From an uncultured bacterium (GTDB lineage Bacteria > Planctomycetota > GCA-002687715): a stretch of 64,000 bases of DNA. Position numbers and translations under genes: made by a program. This document shows, piece by piece, positions 25,713 through 33,178 of this stretch (position 1 is the stretch's first letter; each line of letters begins with the position of its first letter). The notes beneath the pieces are model-generated. The model saw only the letters and a program-made list of their open reading frames with translations, ran no database searches and was not told the DNA's origin. The DNA lies in assembly GCA_902826835.1 (NCBI GenBank), contig CADEGH010000024.1, forward strand, positions 21,780-85,779, in the 5' to 3' direction.

Positions 25713-27254
25713 ATGCCGGCTGCACCGAGTTCCTTGCACCTGTCTTGTCCCTCGAGGCCCGTGGTGGTCTTGGCGATCCTGGCGGGGACCCTGCTTGGGC
25801 GGTTCGCTGCCCAAGGGCAACCCCAGCGTCCCTTCGGACCGGTTCCATCGCCCGCGCAGCTCGCGTGGCACGAGCTCGAGCTCTACGGGTTTCTTCACTT
25901 CGGAATCAACACCTTCACCGACCGTGAGTGGGGGTTTGGCGACGAGAGTCCTGCCTTGTTCGCGCCCACCGACTTCGACGCCGACCAGATCGCGGGGGCG
26001 TTTGCCGAGGCGGGTTTCCGCGGACTGATCCTCACCGCGAAGCACCACGACGGTTTCTGTCTGTGGCCTTCGGCGACGACCCGACACACGGTGGCGGCCT
26101 CCCCATTCCGAGACGGGCGTGGGGACATCGTCCGAGAGCTCTCGGAGGCTGCTCGTCGGCGCGGCCTACGATTTGGCGTCTATCTGTCGCCCTGGGATCG
26201 CAATCACGCTGCCTATGGCACGCCGGAGTACATCGACGTGTATCGCGCCCAACTCCGCGAGTTGCTCACCGGCTACGGCGAGCTCTTCGAGATGTGGCAC
26301 GACGGAGCCAACGGCGGGGACGGCTACTACGGCGGCGCCCGCGCCACACGGACGATCGACAAGCGCACCTACTACGACTGGCCGAAGACTTGGAACCTCG
26401 TGCATGCGCTCCAGCCCAAGGCGGTGATCTTCTCGGACGTCGGACCCGGCGTGCGCTGGGTGGGCAATGAAAAGGGAATCGCCGGGGATCCCTGCTGGGC
26501 CACGATCTCCACCGACGGTTGGGCTCCCGGCGACGCCCCGTCCGAAGAACTGAACCGCGGACAGCGGCGCGGCGCCCAGTGGCTGCCGGCGGAGTGCGAC
26601 GTCTCGATCCGACCGGGCTGGTTCTTCCACGCCTCCGAAAACGACCGCGTGCGCAGCCCGGAGAATCTTCTCGATCTCTATTTCCAGTCCGTCGGACGCG
26701 GTGCTTCCTTCCTCCTCAACGTCCCTCCCGATCGGCGGGGGCGCATTGCTGATCAAGATCTCCGCGCCCTCACGGGATTCAGGGAGCTGCGCGACCGAGT
26801 CTTTGCGCATGATCTCGCACCAAGCGCCTCCCTCTCCAGTGAGGAAACGATACCTCCGGCGATGAGCGAGAGCCCCCCGTCCACCGCACCCGAAACTCCC
26901 GCGTCGGTTGCATTCACGAGCGGGGCGCTCGGAGCGCTCGTCGACCGAGACGAGAAGACTTATTGGTCGCCGTCTGCCGCCTCCGAAGAGGCTTTGGTAA
27001 CGCTCACTTGGGAGTCGGCCGTCACTTTCGAAGTCCTCTCGCTGCGCGAGTTTCTCCCGCTCGGGCAGCGCATCGACGCGGTGTCGGTGGAAGTCGATCG
27101 CGACGGTCGGTTCGAAGTCCTCGCCACTGTCACTTCGATTGGCGCCCGTCGCCTGATCAAGGTGCCGAAGATCAACAGCACGCGGCTCCGCCTCCGCTTC
27201 ACTTCTCCGGTTCCGCCCGCACTCTCTTCGCTTCAGGTCTTCGCCGCTCCCTGA
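25713..27254 (+). CDS. Alpha-L-fucosidase (GH29), exported
   Basis: A 513-residue protein with a signal peptide (hydrophobic residues 17-28, then RFAAQ). The GH29 barrel covers residues ~45-370: GFLHFGINTFTDREWGFGDE, LILTAKHHDGFCLWPS, and the nucleophile D197 in LFEMWHDGANGGDGY. A C-terminal F5/8-type-C-like beta domain (about 395-513: ALVDRDEKTYWSPSAA, VSVEVDRDGRFEVLATV) probably binds carbohydrate. ATG 25713 is preceded by TGGAGG; an upstream in-frame ATG lacks a site. The enzyme removes terminal alpha-L-fucose from glycans such as algal fucans or host-type oligosaccharides. Its 3' end overlaps the convergent membrane-protein gene by 22 bp. Confidence 0.92.
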   Translation: MPAAPSSLHLSCPSRPVVVLAILAGTLLGRFAAQGQPQRPFGPVPSPAQLAWHELELYGFLHFGINTFTDREWGFGDESPALFAPTDFDADQIAGAFAEAGFRGLILTAKHHDGFCLWPSATTRHTVAASPFRDGRGDIVRELSEAARRRGLRFGVYLSPWDRNHAAYGTPEYIDVYRAQLRELLTGYGELFEMWHDGANGGDGYYGGARATRTIDKRTYYDWPKTWNLVHALQPKAVIFSDVGPGVRWVGNEKGIAGDPCWATISTDGWAPGDAPSEELNRGQRRGAQWLPAECDVSIRPGWFFHASENDRVRSPENLLDLYFQSVGRGASFLLNVPPDRRGRIADQDLRALTGFRELRDRVFAHDLAPSASLSSEETIPPAMSESPPSTAPETPASVAFTSGALGALVDRDEKTYWSPSAASEEALVTLTWESAVTFEVLSLREFLPLGQRIDAVSVEVDRDGRFEVLATVTSIGARRLIKVPKINSTRLRLRFTSPVPPALSSLQVFAAP

Positions 27255-28180
27255 GCTCGGGTCTCGATGACGCGGCCGGCGTCCAGTCGTTTCCGCGCCG
27301 CCGCGATCCGCGAGCGCTCCACGCTCATCCACGTGCCGAAGACGGCGCCGACGATACCGATCGCGGCCCCGCCCATCCCGCCCAGGAGACCGAAGAGACC
27401 TGCCGCGGCGGGAAACCAGATCGGCAGTGCGAGCACCGTCCCCATGAAGACGGGCAACAACACCCCGCCGCCCCAAAACAGACCGAGCACGCGGCGGCGG
27501 CGCTGGATGGCGTAGAGCCGAGTCAGCTCCTCCGATCCTCCGGCATCCATCGGCTCGGGCTCGATCAAGAGTCGGCGCAAACTGCGCGGGAGGACTGCGA
27601 GGGATAGCCCAAACACGCCCGCGAACACGCCGAGATTGAGGATCCACTGCGAGCGCTCGCGATCCCCCCGGCTCGGATCGCCGGGAACTCCCGATTCCAT
27701 TGGAAAGGAAACCAGTCCCCGGGCCGCGATCACCGCGAGGACCGCAACGTACACGAGCACCGGAATCCACCACATTCCGCGGGTCACCGGATTCTGGCGT
27801 TCGCGATTGGCCAGCGAAGCGGTGCGAACGGGTTCCAGGCCCACTTCTCCGCTCGGCGTCGGAGCGTCCGAGGGGAGTTTCGCGGTGATCGCGGGCATCG
27901 CCAAGAAGAACCAAAGCGGGAAAAACCAGCTCCACCAAAAGCTCGCGACCCTGGTGGCCCAAGGGTGGCGCAAGCCCACGAGGAGCAGTGCGAACCAAGA
28001 CACCAGAGCCAGGATCGTTGCCAGTGCCAGCCGCAGGCTGGCCGCCCGAATCGCGCGGCGTACGCGGTCTTCGGCGGCACGATTGGGGACCAGGAGCAGG
28101 AACAAGAGCGGGAAGACGATCATCCCCGGAACGAAGATCAAAGAGACAAAGCGGCCGATGGTGCCGAACAGGTCGGTCAT
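27233..28180 (-). CDS. Polytopic membrane protein paired with a GntR regulator
   Basis: A 315-residue protein with about seven hydrophobic segments: VSLIFVPGMIVFPLLFLLL, LATILALVSWFALLLVGL, FWWSWFFPLWFFLA, WIPVLVYVAVLAVIA, and a C-terminal glycine-rich hairpin FGLLGGMGGAAIGIVGAVFG. No family could be named. ATG 28180 has GGAGA before it. It lies 37 bp after a YtrA-type GntR gene; such regulators usually control an ABC-type or membrane stress module beside them, so this protein is probably its target. The 3' end overlaps the fucosidase gene. Confidence 0.75.
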   Translation of the reverse strand: MTDLFGTIGRFVSLIFVPGMIVFPLLFLLLVPNRAAEDRVRRAIRAASLRLALATILALVSWFALLLVGLRHPWATRVASFWWSWFFPLWFFLAMPAITAKLPSDAPTPSGEVGLEPVRTASLANRERQNPVTRGMWWIPVLVYVAVLAVIAARGLVSFPMESGVPGDPSRGDRERSQWILNLGVFAGVFGLSLAVLPRSLRRLLIEPEPMDAGGSEELTRLYAIQRRRRVLGLFWGGGVLLPVFMGTVLALPIWFPAAAGLFGLLGGMGGAAIGIVGAVFGTWMSVERSRIAAARKRLDAGRVIETRAQGAAKT

Positions 28181-28217
28181 GGTAAGTCTCCGGCGAGTGC
28201 GTGATGGACCAGTCCGC

Positions 28218-28607
28218 TCATGGCGTTTTCCACAAACGCTCCATTTGGCGCTCGAGCATCGACTCGATGGTTTCGCGCGAAAGCCCGGCGATTTTGGCAT
28301 CGGCGAGGGCGGCGGCGATCGCGGCTTCCACGCGCCGCTTCTCCTCGACTTTGGGCCCAAAGCTTCGTTCGACGCTCGAGATCACCACCGTCCCGCGGCC
28401 GCGCACCGACGCGAGCAGACCGGCATCGGTCAATTCGCGATAAGCCCGCGCCACCGTGTTCAGGTTGATGCCGAGGTCCGCCGCGAGCTGCCGCACCGGC
28501 GGCAATTCGTCCCCCCGGGCGAGCTTCCCCGCCGCGATCAGCCCCCGCAGACCCGAGACCAACTGGTCATGCAGCGGAACCTGGCTCACGAGCGAAATGC
28601 TGAGCAT
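28218..28607 (-). CDS. GntR-family regulator (YtrA-like)
   Basis: A 129-residue DNA-binding protein: winged helix PLHDQLVSGLRGLIAAGKLA, then RGDELPPVRQLAADLGINLN and TVARAYRELTDAGLLASVRG, followed by a short helical C-terminal tail without a large effector domain, as in the YtrA subfamily. It is expected to repress its own operon with the downstream membrane protein. The promoter at 28614-28642 and the tandem TTAGTC sites within it fit autoregulation. Confidence 0.9.
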   Translation of the reverse strand: MLSISLVSQVPLHDQLVSGLRGLIAAGKLARGDELPPVRQLAADLGINLNTVARAYRELTDAGLLASVRGRGTVVISSVERSFGPKVEEKRRVEAAIAAALADAKIAGLSRETIESMLERQMERLWKTP

Positions 28608-28613
28608 GCCCCC

Positions 28614-28642
28614 ATTGTCTCTTAGTCTGATACTTTAGTCAA
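28614..28642 (-). promoter_or_regulatory. Promoter of the gntR operon with tandem TTAGTC operator candidate
   Basis: Minus-strand -35 TTGACT (28637-28642) and -10 GACAAT (28614-28619) with 17-bp spacing. The -10 lies only 7 nt before the ATG at 28607, so the transcript would start at or next to the A of the start codon (leaderless). Two direct copies of TTAGTC (28622-28627 and 28635-28640, 13 bp apart, just over one helical turn) fill the spacer and are good candidates for GntR binding. Confidence 0.55.
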
Positions 28643-28777
28643 GACCACTCTCCTTCGCCACCTCATCGACACCGAGCACAGAAGGAGGAGTCAGGTAGGA
28701 AATTAGGCGCAGTCATCGAGGAATCCTGCCGCTTCACGGTGTTGATTGGCCGTATTTCGCCCGGATTTCGAGTCCGC

Positions 28778-28798
28778 CCGGGAGGGGCCAACTCCCGG
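28778..28798. repeat. Inverted repeat in the intergenic region before the TcmP gene
   Basis: CCGGGAG (28778-28784) and CTCCCGG (28792-28798) around a 7-nt loop. The surrounding 362 bp (28608-28969) hold the gntR promoter at the left end and otherwise no gene that can be supported; base composition is less GC-rich than in neighbouring genes. The repeat may mark the left border of the inserted cassette or act as a weak terminator. Confidence 0.4.
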
Positions 28799-28969
28799 TT
28801 ACTTCGCAAATGACAAGTCAATGCCTGCGCTGGTGATATCTTCCAAGTCAATCAGTTTGGCTTCGCAGCACGCGTCCCCAGGGCAGCGGATTGTCGGTGA
28901 ATCCGGCTCCGGCGAGTCCCCGATCGTTTCCTGGTATGGGACGTGGAGAAAGTGAATCCCGGAGACCAC

Positions 28970-29794
28970 ATGTCAGCGGACCACTTCAGAGGCGACGACG
29001 TAGGACCTTGGACTGAGATCAAACTCCAGTTTCTCGAGAAATACGTTCCCACTTGGGCAAAGATATTGAACTCCCAAACGACTCGCTTCACGCGAGTCTA
29101 CGTCGACGGATTCGCGGGCGCGGGAGAGCATCGGCGCAAAGGAACGGACCAGATCATCGCCGGCAGTCCAAAGATCGCGCTCGAAACCAAGCCACCCTTC
29201 GATGAATTGCACTTTGTCGACCTGCGAGGCGACAAGCTGGATGCACTGAAGGTTCTCTGCGCGGGACGAGCAGGCGCCTTCGTCCACTCCGGAGACGCCA
29301 ATGAAGTGCTCCTGGCCAAGGTATTTCCGCGGTGCCGACACGAAGACTTCCGCCGGGCCTTGTGTCTCCTTGACCCCTATGGACTCCAGGTCGACTGGAA
29401 GGTGCTCCAAGCAGCCGCCAAGACTCGTGCAACGGAAGTCGTCTACCACCTTTCTGCCCAGGCAATCAACCGGAACATCCGACGCGGCACCTCCGAGGCG
29501 ATTCAAGCCAACGACCGAGCCCGTTTCACGGCCCTCTGGGGAGACGAAACTTGGCAGGAAATCTTGTTCGAGCGGTCTCCGGGGCTGTTTGAGGAAGTCG
29601 AAGAACAGCGCGGCTACGAACATCTCGCAAGAGCCTTTCGTGAGCGACTGCTCAGCGTGGCCGGATTCCAGTACGTCGCGGAACCGCTCCTCCTGAAGAA
29701 CAGCACCAATGCCCCGCTATACTGGCTTTTCTTCGCGGGACCGAATGCCACTGGCGCTCGCATCGTGAAGGACATCTTCGACCAGTATCGGTAG
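28970..29794 (+). CDS. tcmP: Three-Cys-motif partner protein TcmP
   Basis: A 274-residue member of the TcmP family, defined by occurring next to DUF5131 three-Cys proteins. Residues 14-32 (WTEIKLQFLEKYVPTWAKI) and VYVDGFAGAGEH (44-54) are characteristic. DGFAGAG resembles the SAM-binding motif I of DNA methyltransferases, and LLDPYGLQVDW (near 146) resembles a DPPY-like motif IV, so a nucleotide or methyltransferase-like fold is plausible. The biochemical function is unknown. ATG 28970 is used because CCGGAGA lies 5 bp upstream; a GTG at 28943 is in frame. Codon use is less GC-biased than in flanking genes, suggesting acquisition. The partner gene starts 28 bp downstream. Confidence 0.85.
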   Translation: MSADHFRGDDVGPWTEIKLQFLEKYVPTWAKILNSQTTRFTRVYVDGFAGAGEHRRKGTDQIIAGSPKIALETKPPFDELHFVDLRGDKLDALKVLCAGRAGAFVHSGDANEVLLAKVFPRCRHEDFRRALCLLDPYGLQVDWKVLQAAAKTRATEVVYHLSAQAINRNIRRGTSEAIQANDRARFTALWGDETWQEILFERSPGLFEEVEEQRGYEHLARAFRERLLSVAGFQYVAEPLLLKNSTNAPLYWLFFAGPNATGARIVKDIFDQYR

Positions 29795-29822
29795 CAAGTT
29801 CCTTGCGGGGCGGACGTCTTCG

Positions 29823-30620
29823 ATGGCTAAAAAAACTTCGATCGAATGGACCGACGCGACTTGGAATCCGGTTCGAGGGTGCACCAAGGTCAGCCCGGGA
29901 TGCGCCCACTGCTACGCCGAAACTTTTGCGGAGCGGTTCCGTGGAGTACCGGGCCACCCCTACGAGTTGGGCTTCGATCTCCGCCTGGTCCCTGAGGCGC
30001 TTGTCCATCCTCTCCGGTGGGCAAGGCCCTCGATGATCTTCGTGAATTCCATGAGCGACCTCTTCCACGAGGAAGTGCCTACCGACTACATTCGCCGGGT
30101 CGCCTCCGTGATGCGGTTCGCGGATTGGCATGTGTTCCAGGTTCTCACGAAGCGGGCTGAACGGATGAGGGAGCTTCTCTCCGGCCCGCTCGGCTTCGCG
30201 GCGCAGCTGCCGAACGTATGGTGGGGCGTAAGCGTGGAGAACAGAAAGCACGGAGTCCCGCGCGTGGAGCATCTTCACGGGACCCCGGCACGGGTGAGAT
30301 TTCTGTCGATCGAACCGCTCCTCGAGGACCTCGGGCCAATTGAACTGCGAGGGCTCGATTGGGTGATCGTGGGTGGCGAGAGCGGTCGCGGAGCGCGCAC
30401 CATGGACGGGGCCTGGGTGCGTTCCTTGCGAGACCAGTGTCGAGCCTCAAACGTCCCGTTCTTCTTCAAGCAATGGGGCGGGGTCAGGAAGACCAAAACC
30501 GGCCGCGAACTCGACGGTCGCACCTACGATGCGCTACCGCCCATGTCGCGGCGAGATGCGCCCTCCGGTGACCTGAGACGGAGGCTTCGAGAGCGCTTGG
30601 ATTTGTCGTTCGCGGTGTGA
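29823..30620 (+). CDS. DUF5131 (phage Gp37/Gp68-like) three-Cys-motif protein
   Basis: A 265-residue protein. The N-terminus SIEWTDATWNPVRGCTKVSPGCAHCYAE, shown here only by its key residues C20, C27 and C30 (CX6CX2C), is the family signature and resembles a radical-SAM-like Fe-S cluster loop. Further landmarks are SMSDLFHEEVP (near 77), VLTKRAERM (near 108), LPNVWWGVSVEN (near 128), RFLSIEPLLEDL (near 160) and WVIVGGESGRGARTM (near 180), where the GGESG loop would be the SAM/ligand-binding part. Known members occur in phages and mobile islands next to TcmP. The reaction is unknown. Confidence 0.88.
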   Translation: MAKKTSIEWTDATWNPVRGCTKVSPGCAHCYAETFAERFRGVPGHPYELGFDLRLVPEALVHPLRWARPSMIFVNSMSDLFHEEVPTDYIRRVASVMRFADWHVFQVLTKRAERMRELLSGPLGFAAQLPNVWWGVSVENRKHGVPRVEHLHGTPARVRFLSIEPLLEDLGPIELRGLDWVIVGGESGRGARTMDGAWVRSLRDQCRASNVPFFFKQWGGVRKTKTGRELDGRTYDALPPMSRRDAPSGDLRRRLRERLDLSFAV

Positions 30621-30686
30621 CAACCCGGCGGATCGGTTCGGCCGAGGGTGACGAACAGAGCAGCCGAGGGGCAAACGCCGAAATAC

Positions 30687-30737
30687 GGAGTGCCTGACAC
30701 CTCCACGCCGGATGAGGGGCACGGTCCCGGAGTCTTA
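30687..30737. repeat. REP-like GTGCCTGACACC element
   Basis: The intergenic stretch 30621-30779 contains GTGCCTGACACCTCC (30690 onward) with short complementary arms GTGCC (30690-30694) and GGCAC (30718-30722). From memory this GTGCCTGACACC core is a very common dispersed palindromic repeat in many bacterial genomes. No other copy was noticed in this window, and no gene is seen here. Confidence 0.3.
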
Positions 30738-30779
30738 GAAGGCTCTTCGGCTGGAGCGTGGCCCGAGGGAATATCGGGG

Positions 30780-31565
30780 ATGCCGACTGAACTGGCGAAG
30801 ACGCCTTCTTCCCCTCTCGATTCGATCATCACGGTGCTGGTGGAGCCGCAGGGGCCTCGGAATGTGGGGTCGACGGCGCGGGCGCTGGCGAATTTCGGGC
30901 TGCGGAATCTAAGGCTCGTCAAGGGGGTGAGCCCGGAGCACCCTCAGGCGATCGAGATGGCGGTGCACGCCGCGGACCTGTTGGCGGCGGCCCCGGTGGA
31001 AGCGGATCTCGCCGCCGCCATCGCGGACACCCACTTCGTGGTGGGGACGACCGCCAAACAGAGGGAGAGGCAGGCGACCTTGGACGCCCGGGAAGCGGCG
31101 CCGCGGATTCTCGAAGCGGCACAGGGCGGCCGGGTCGCCCTCGTGTTCGGTCGGGAGGACCACGGCCTCTCCGCCGACGAACTGGCCCGCTGCCATCTCG
31201 TGATCTCGGTCCCGACGGATCCGCGATGCCGGTCGCTCAACCTCGGTCAGGCCGTGCTGGTCGTCGCCTACGAGCTCTTTTTGGCAGCCGGAACCCCCGC
31301 CGGTCGCACCGCCGCCACCTCCCCCGGCCCCACCATTCACGACGAAATGCGCCGGGTGCTGCAAAATCACCTGGTCGGCGCGCTGGGCCACCTCGGCATC
31401 CTGCACGAGGGCAACGAGATCCCCTGTGTGCGGACCATCGAGCGCATTCTCAGCCTCGGTCCCATGCAAACGCGGGACGCCCGACTCCTCTTCACCCTCG
31501 CCCGGCGCATCACTTCGATGCCCCCCTGGCACGAACTGCGGAAGGTCTTCCCGCTCGAAGAGTAG
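30780..31565 (+). CDS. TrmH/SpoU-family RNA methyltransferase, TrmJ-like
   Basis: A 261-residue SPOUT methyltransferase. All three motifs are present: motif 1 PQGPRNVGSTARALANFG (residues 23-40), motif 2 ALVFGREDHGLS (120-131) and motif 3 SLNLGQAVLVVAYELF (152-167). The helical C-terminal extension (residues ~190-261) matches TrmJ-type enzymes, which 2'-O-methylate position 32 of certain tRNAs with SAM. ATG 30780 is used; upstream codons in the same frame lie in the repeat-like intergenic region and carry no family similarity. The downstream HEAT gene starts 11 bp after its stop and is probably cotranscribed. Confidence 0.9.
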   Translation: MPTELAKTPSSPLDSIITVLVEPQGPRNVGSTARALANFGLRNLRLVKGVSPEHPQAIEMAVHAADLLAAAPVEADLAAAIADTHFVVGTTAKQRERQATLDAREAAPRILEAAQGGRVALVFGREDHGLSADELARCHLVISVPTDPRCRSLNLGQAVLVVAYELFLAAGTPAGRTAATSPGPTIHDEMRRVLQNHLVGALGHLGILHEGNEIPCVRTIERILSLGPMQTRDARLLFTLARRITSMPPWHELRKVFPLEE

Positions 31566-31576
31566 GATCCCGGGAG

Positions 31577-33178
31577 ATGTCAGATCTTCCCTCGCGTCGT
31601 GTCGACCTCGACTCGCTGTTGTCCCTCCTGCGTTCCGAGGACTCCGAACTGGCCGCCGCCTCCGCGATGGTCCTCGGCGCCTGCGCCCCCTCGACCCCGC
31701 AAGTTCTCGGAGAGTTGCTGGCGCGCATCGAAAGCGCGTCGAGTTCCCTGAAGCCTTATCTCATCGAAGCTTTGGCGAAGATCGATCCTGGTGCGAGTTT
31801 TCCAACGGTGGCTCGGTTCTTGGTCAGCAGCGGGCCTTTGCGAGAGCAGGCCGTGCGCCTGCTCGCCGACCGTGGCCAAGCGGCACTGGCGGACCTCCGA
31901 TCGCTGGCGGAGCGGACCGGCGATGGCGACATCGCGGCGGTGATCCGCGCGATCGCGGCGATCCCCGGGCGGGTGGCCCGGGAGATTCTCCTCGGACTCT
32001 TGCCGGGCGCGAGTTTCGAACGTGCGAAGGCGTTGGTCCCCGCACTGGCGGCACACACCGAAGCCGCGACCCGCGCGGAACAAGAGGACGTGAGCCGAGC
32101 TCTGCTGAGGCTTCTCGACCGCACCGAGCCGAGACCCCGTCCGACCGAGACTGTTGCCCTGCTCAAACTCCTGGCGGATCTGCACGCACAAGGCGCGGAA
32201 CGGGCGTTTCTGTCGCGAGCCGCGCCTGGACACGACGCGGAAGTCCGTCGCCACGCCCTGATCGGACTTCGCCGCTTGCCGTGGCCCTGGCCCGAAGACG
32301 TCGCCCGCTCCGCCCGGTCCGACTTGCAGCGCCTCTTCCACGAGGAAGCGGATCCTGCCCTTCAGTCTGCCGTCATCCCCCTGCTCGGCCGCTTCGGCGC
32401 GGAAGGGGTGAGCCTCGAAGAACTCGCCTCCAAGTCTCGGGACCCGAGTGCCGCCGTGGCCCGGGCCGCGCTCGAGTGCCTGGCCGATCGAGCCTCCGAA
32501 GTCGCCGCCGGAGAGCTGTTTGCCGTTCTGCGCGAGGACCGAGCGGAGATCGCGGAGGCCGCCGCCCTCCACCTCCGGGAGCTGCCCGCGATCCTCCCCC
32601 GCGTCGTGCTCGCCCACGAGGATCCGCAGTACGCCGAGCGCCGGGAAGCCCTGCGCGGGATCGCAGAGCACCACCGAGACCGGGGCGACCGAGCGGCGCT
32701 ACGGGCCCTCTACCGCCAACTCCTCGACTCCACCGACGAGCCGGAACTCCTCCATTCCCGCCTGGTCATTCTCGCCCGCATCGATCTCGCCCGCGCCAAT
32801 CGGGCCGCCAATGCCCGAGCGTATTTGGCGTTGCGCGCGGCTCGCCCCGAGCGGGCCATCCTGCTCCTCGAGCCCTTGGTGCGCGAGCGATTGGCGACCC
32901 CCGTCGGGCGTTACCTGCTCGCCTTGGCACACCTGAGCTGTCTGGAGCCCGCCTCTCACCCGGGTAATCCTCACGCCGAACGCGCCATCCAACTCCTCAC
33001 TCCCTTGGCCCGGTTGCGCGAGTTCCCGCTGCTTTTGCACCTGTCGCGCGATCGCCTCTTCCCGGCGGCCGCCGCGCCGATCCTGATCGGGTCACTGGCC
33101 CTCGCCTCCCCCCCCAAGTCCGACATCGCCGCCACCCTCGCGGCGCGGTTCGGCGAAGGCAGACCAGCCCAGGCTTAA
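31577..33178 (+). CDS. HEAT-repeat protein, cytoplasmic
   Basis: A 533-residue protein without signal peptide or membrane segment, composed of HEAT-like helix pairs: LSLLRSEDSELAAASAMVL at the N-terminus, PGHDAEVRRHALIGLRRL near 220, EEADPALQSAVIPLLGRFG near 256 and SRDPSAAVARAALECLADR near 288. A final helical part (residues ~360-533) looks more TPR-like. ATG 31577 follows GGGAG directly. It sits behind the TrmJ-like gene, and its TAA overlaps the TAA of the convergent CNNM gene by two bases (TTAA at 33175-33178). Function unknown; probably a binding scaffold. Confidence 0.82.
   Translation: MSDLPSRRVDLDSLLSLLRSEDSELAAASAMVLGACAPSTPQVLGELLARIESASSSLKPYLIEALAKIDPGASFPTVARFLVSSGPLREQAVRLLADRGQAALADLRSLAERTGDGDIAAVIRAIAAIPGRVAREILLGLLPGASFERAKALVPALAAHTEAATRAEQEDVSRALLRLLDRTEPRPRPTETVALLKLLADLHAQGAERAFLSRAAPGHDAEVRRHALIGLRRLPWPWPEDVARSARSDLQRLFHEEADPALQSAVIPLLGRFGAEGVSLEELASKSRDPSAAVARAALECLADRASEVAAGELFAVLREDRAEIAEAAALHLRELPAILPRVVLAHEDPQYAERREALRGIAEHHRDRGDRAALRALYRQLLDSTDEPELLHSRLVILARIDLARANRAANARAYLALRAARPERAILLLEPLVRERLATPVGRYLLALAHLSCLEPASHPGNPHAERAIQLLTPLARLREFPLLLHLSRDRLFPAAAAPILIGSLALASPPKSDIAATLAARFGEGRPAQA

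Noticed and set aside
26166..27998. A 610-codon minus-strand frame across the fucosidase and membrane protein genes
   Set aside because: Opposes the GH29 catalytic domain and overlaps the membrane protein in another frame; no motif and Arg/Gly-rich low-complexity composition.
28663..28851. Possible 62-codon gene in the flank of the TcmP cassette
   Set aside because: No ribosome-binding site, no third-position GC bias and no recognisable similarity.
28746..28955. Possible 69-codon plus-strand gene upstream of tcmP
   Set aside because: Overlaps the inverted repeat and the tcmP leader; codon pattern is not gene-like.
31226..31576. N-terminal extension of the HEAT protein into the trmJ-like gene
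   Set aside because: The extension overlaps the methyltransferase motif 3 region in a different frame and is Arg/His/Pro-rich shadow sequence; ATG 31577 has its own GGGAG.
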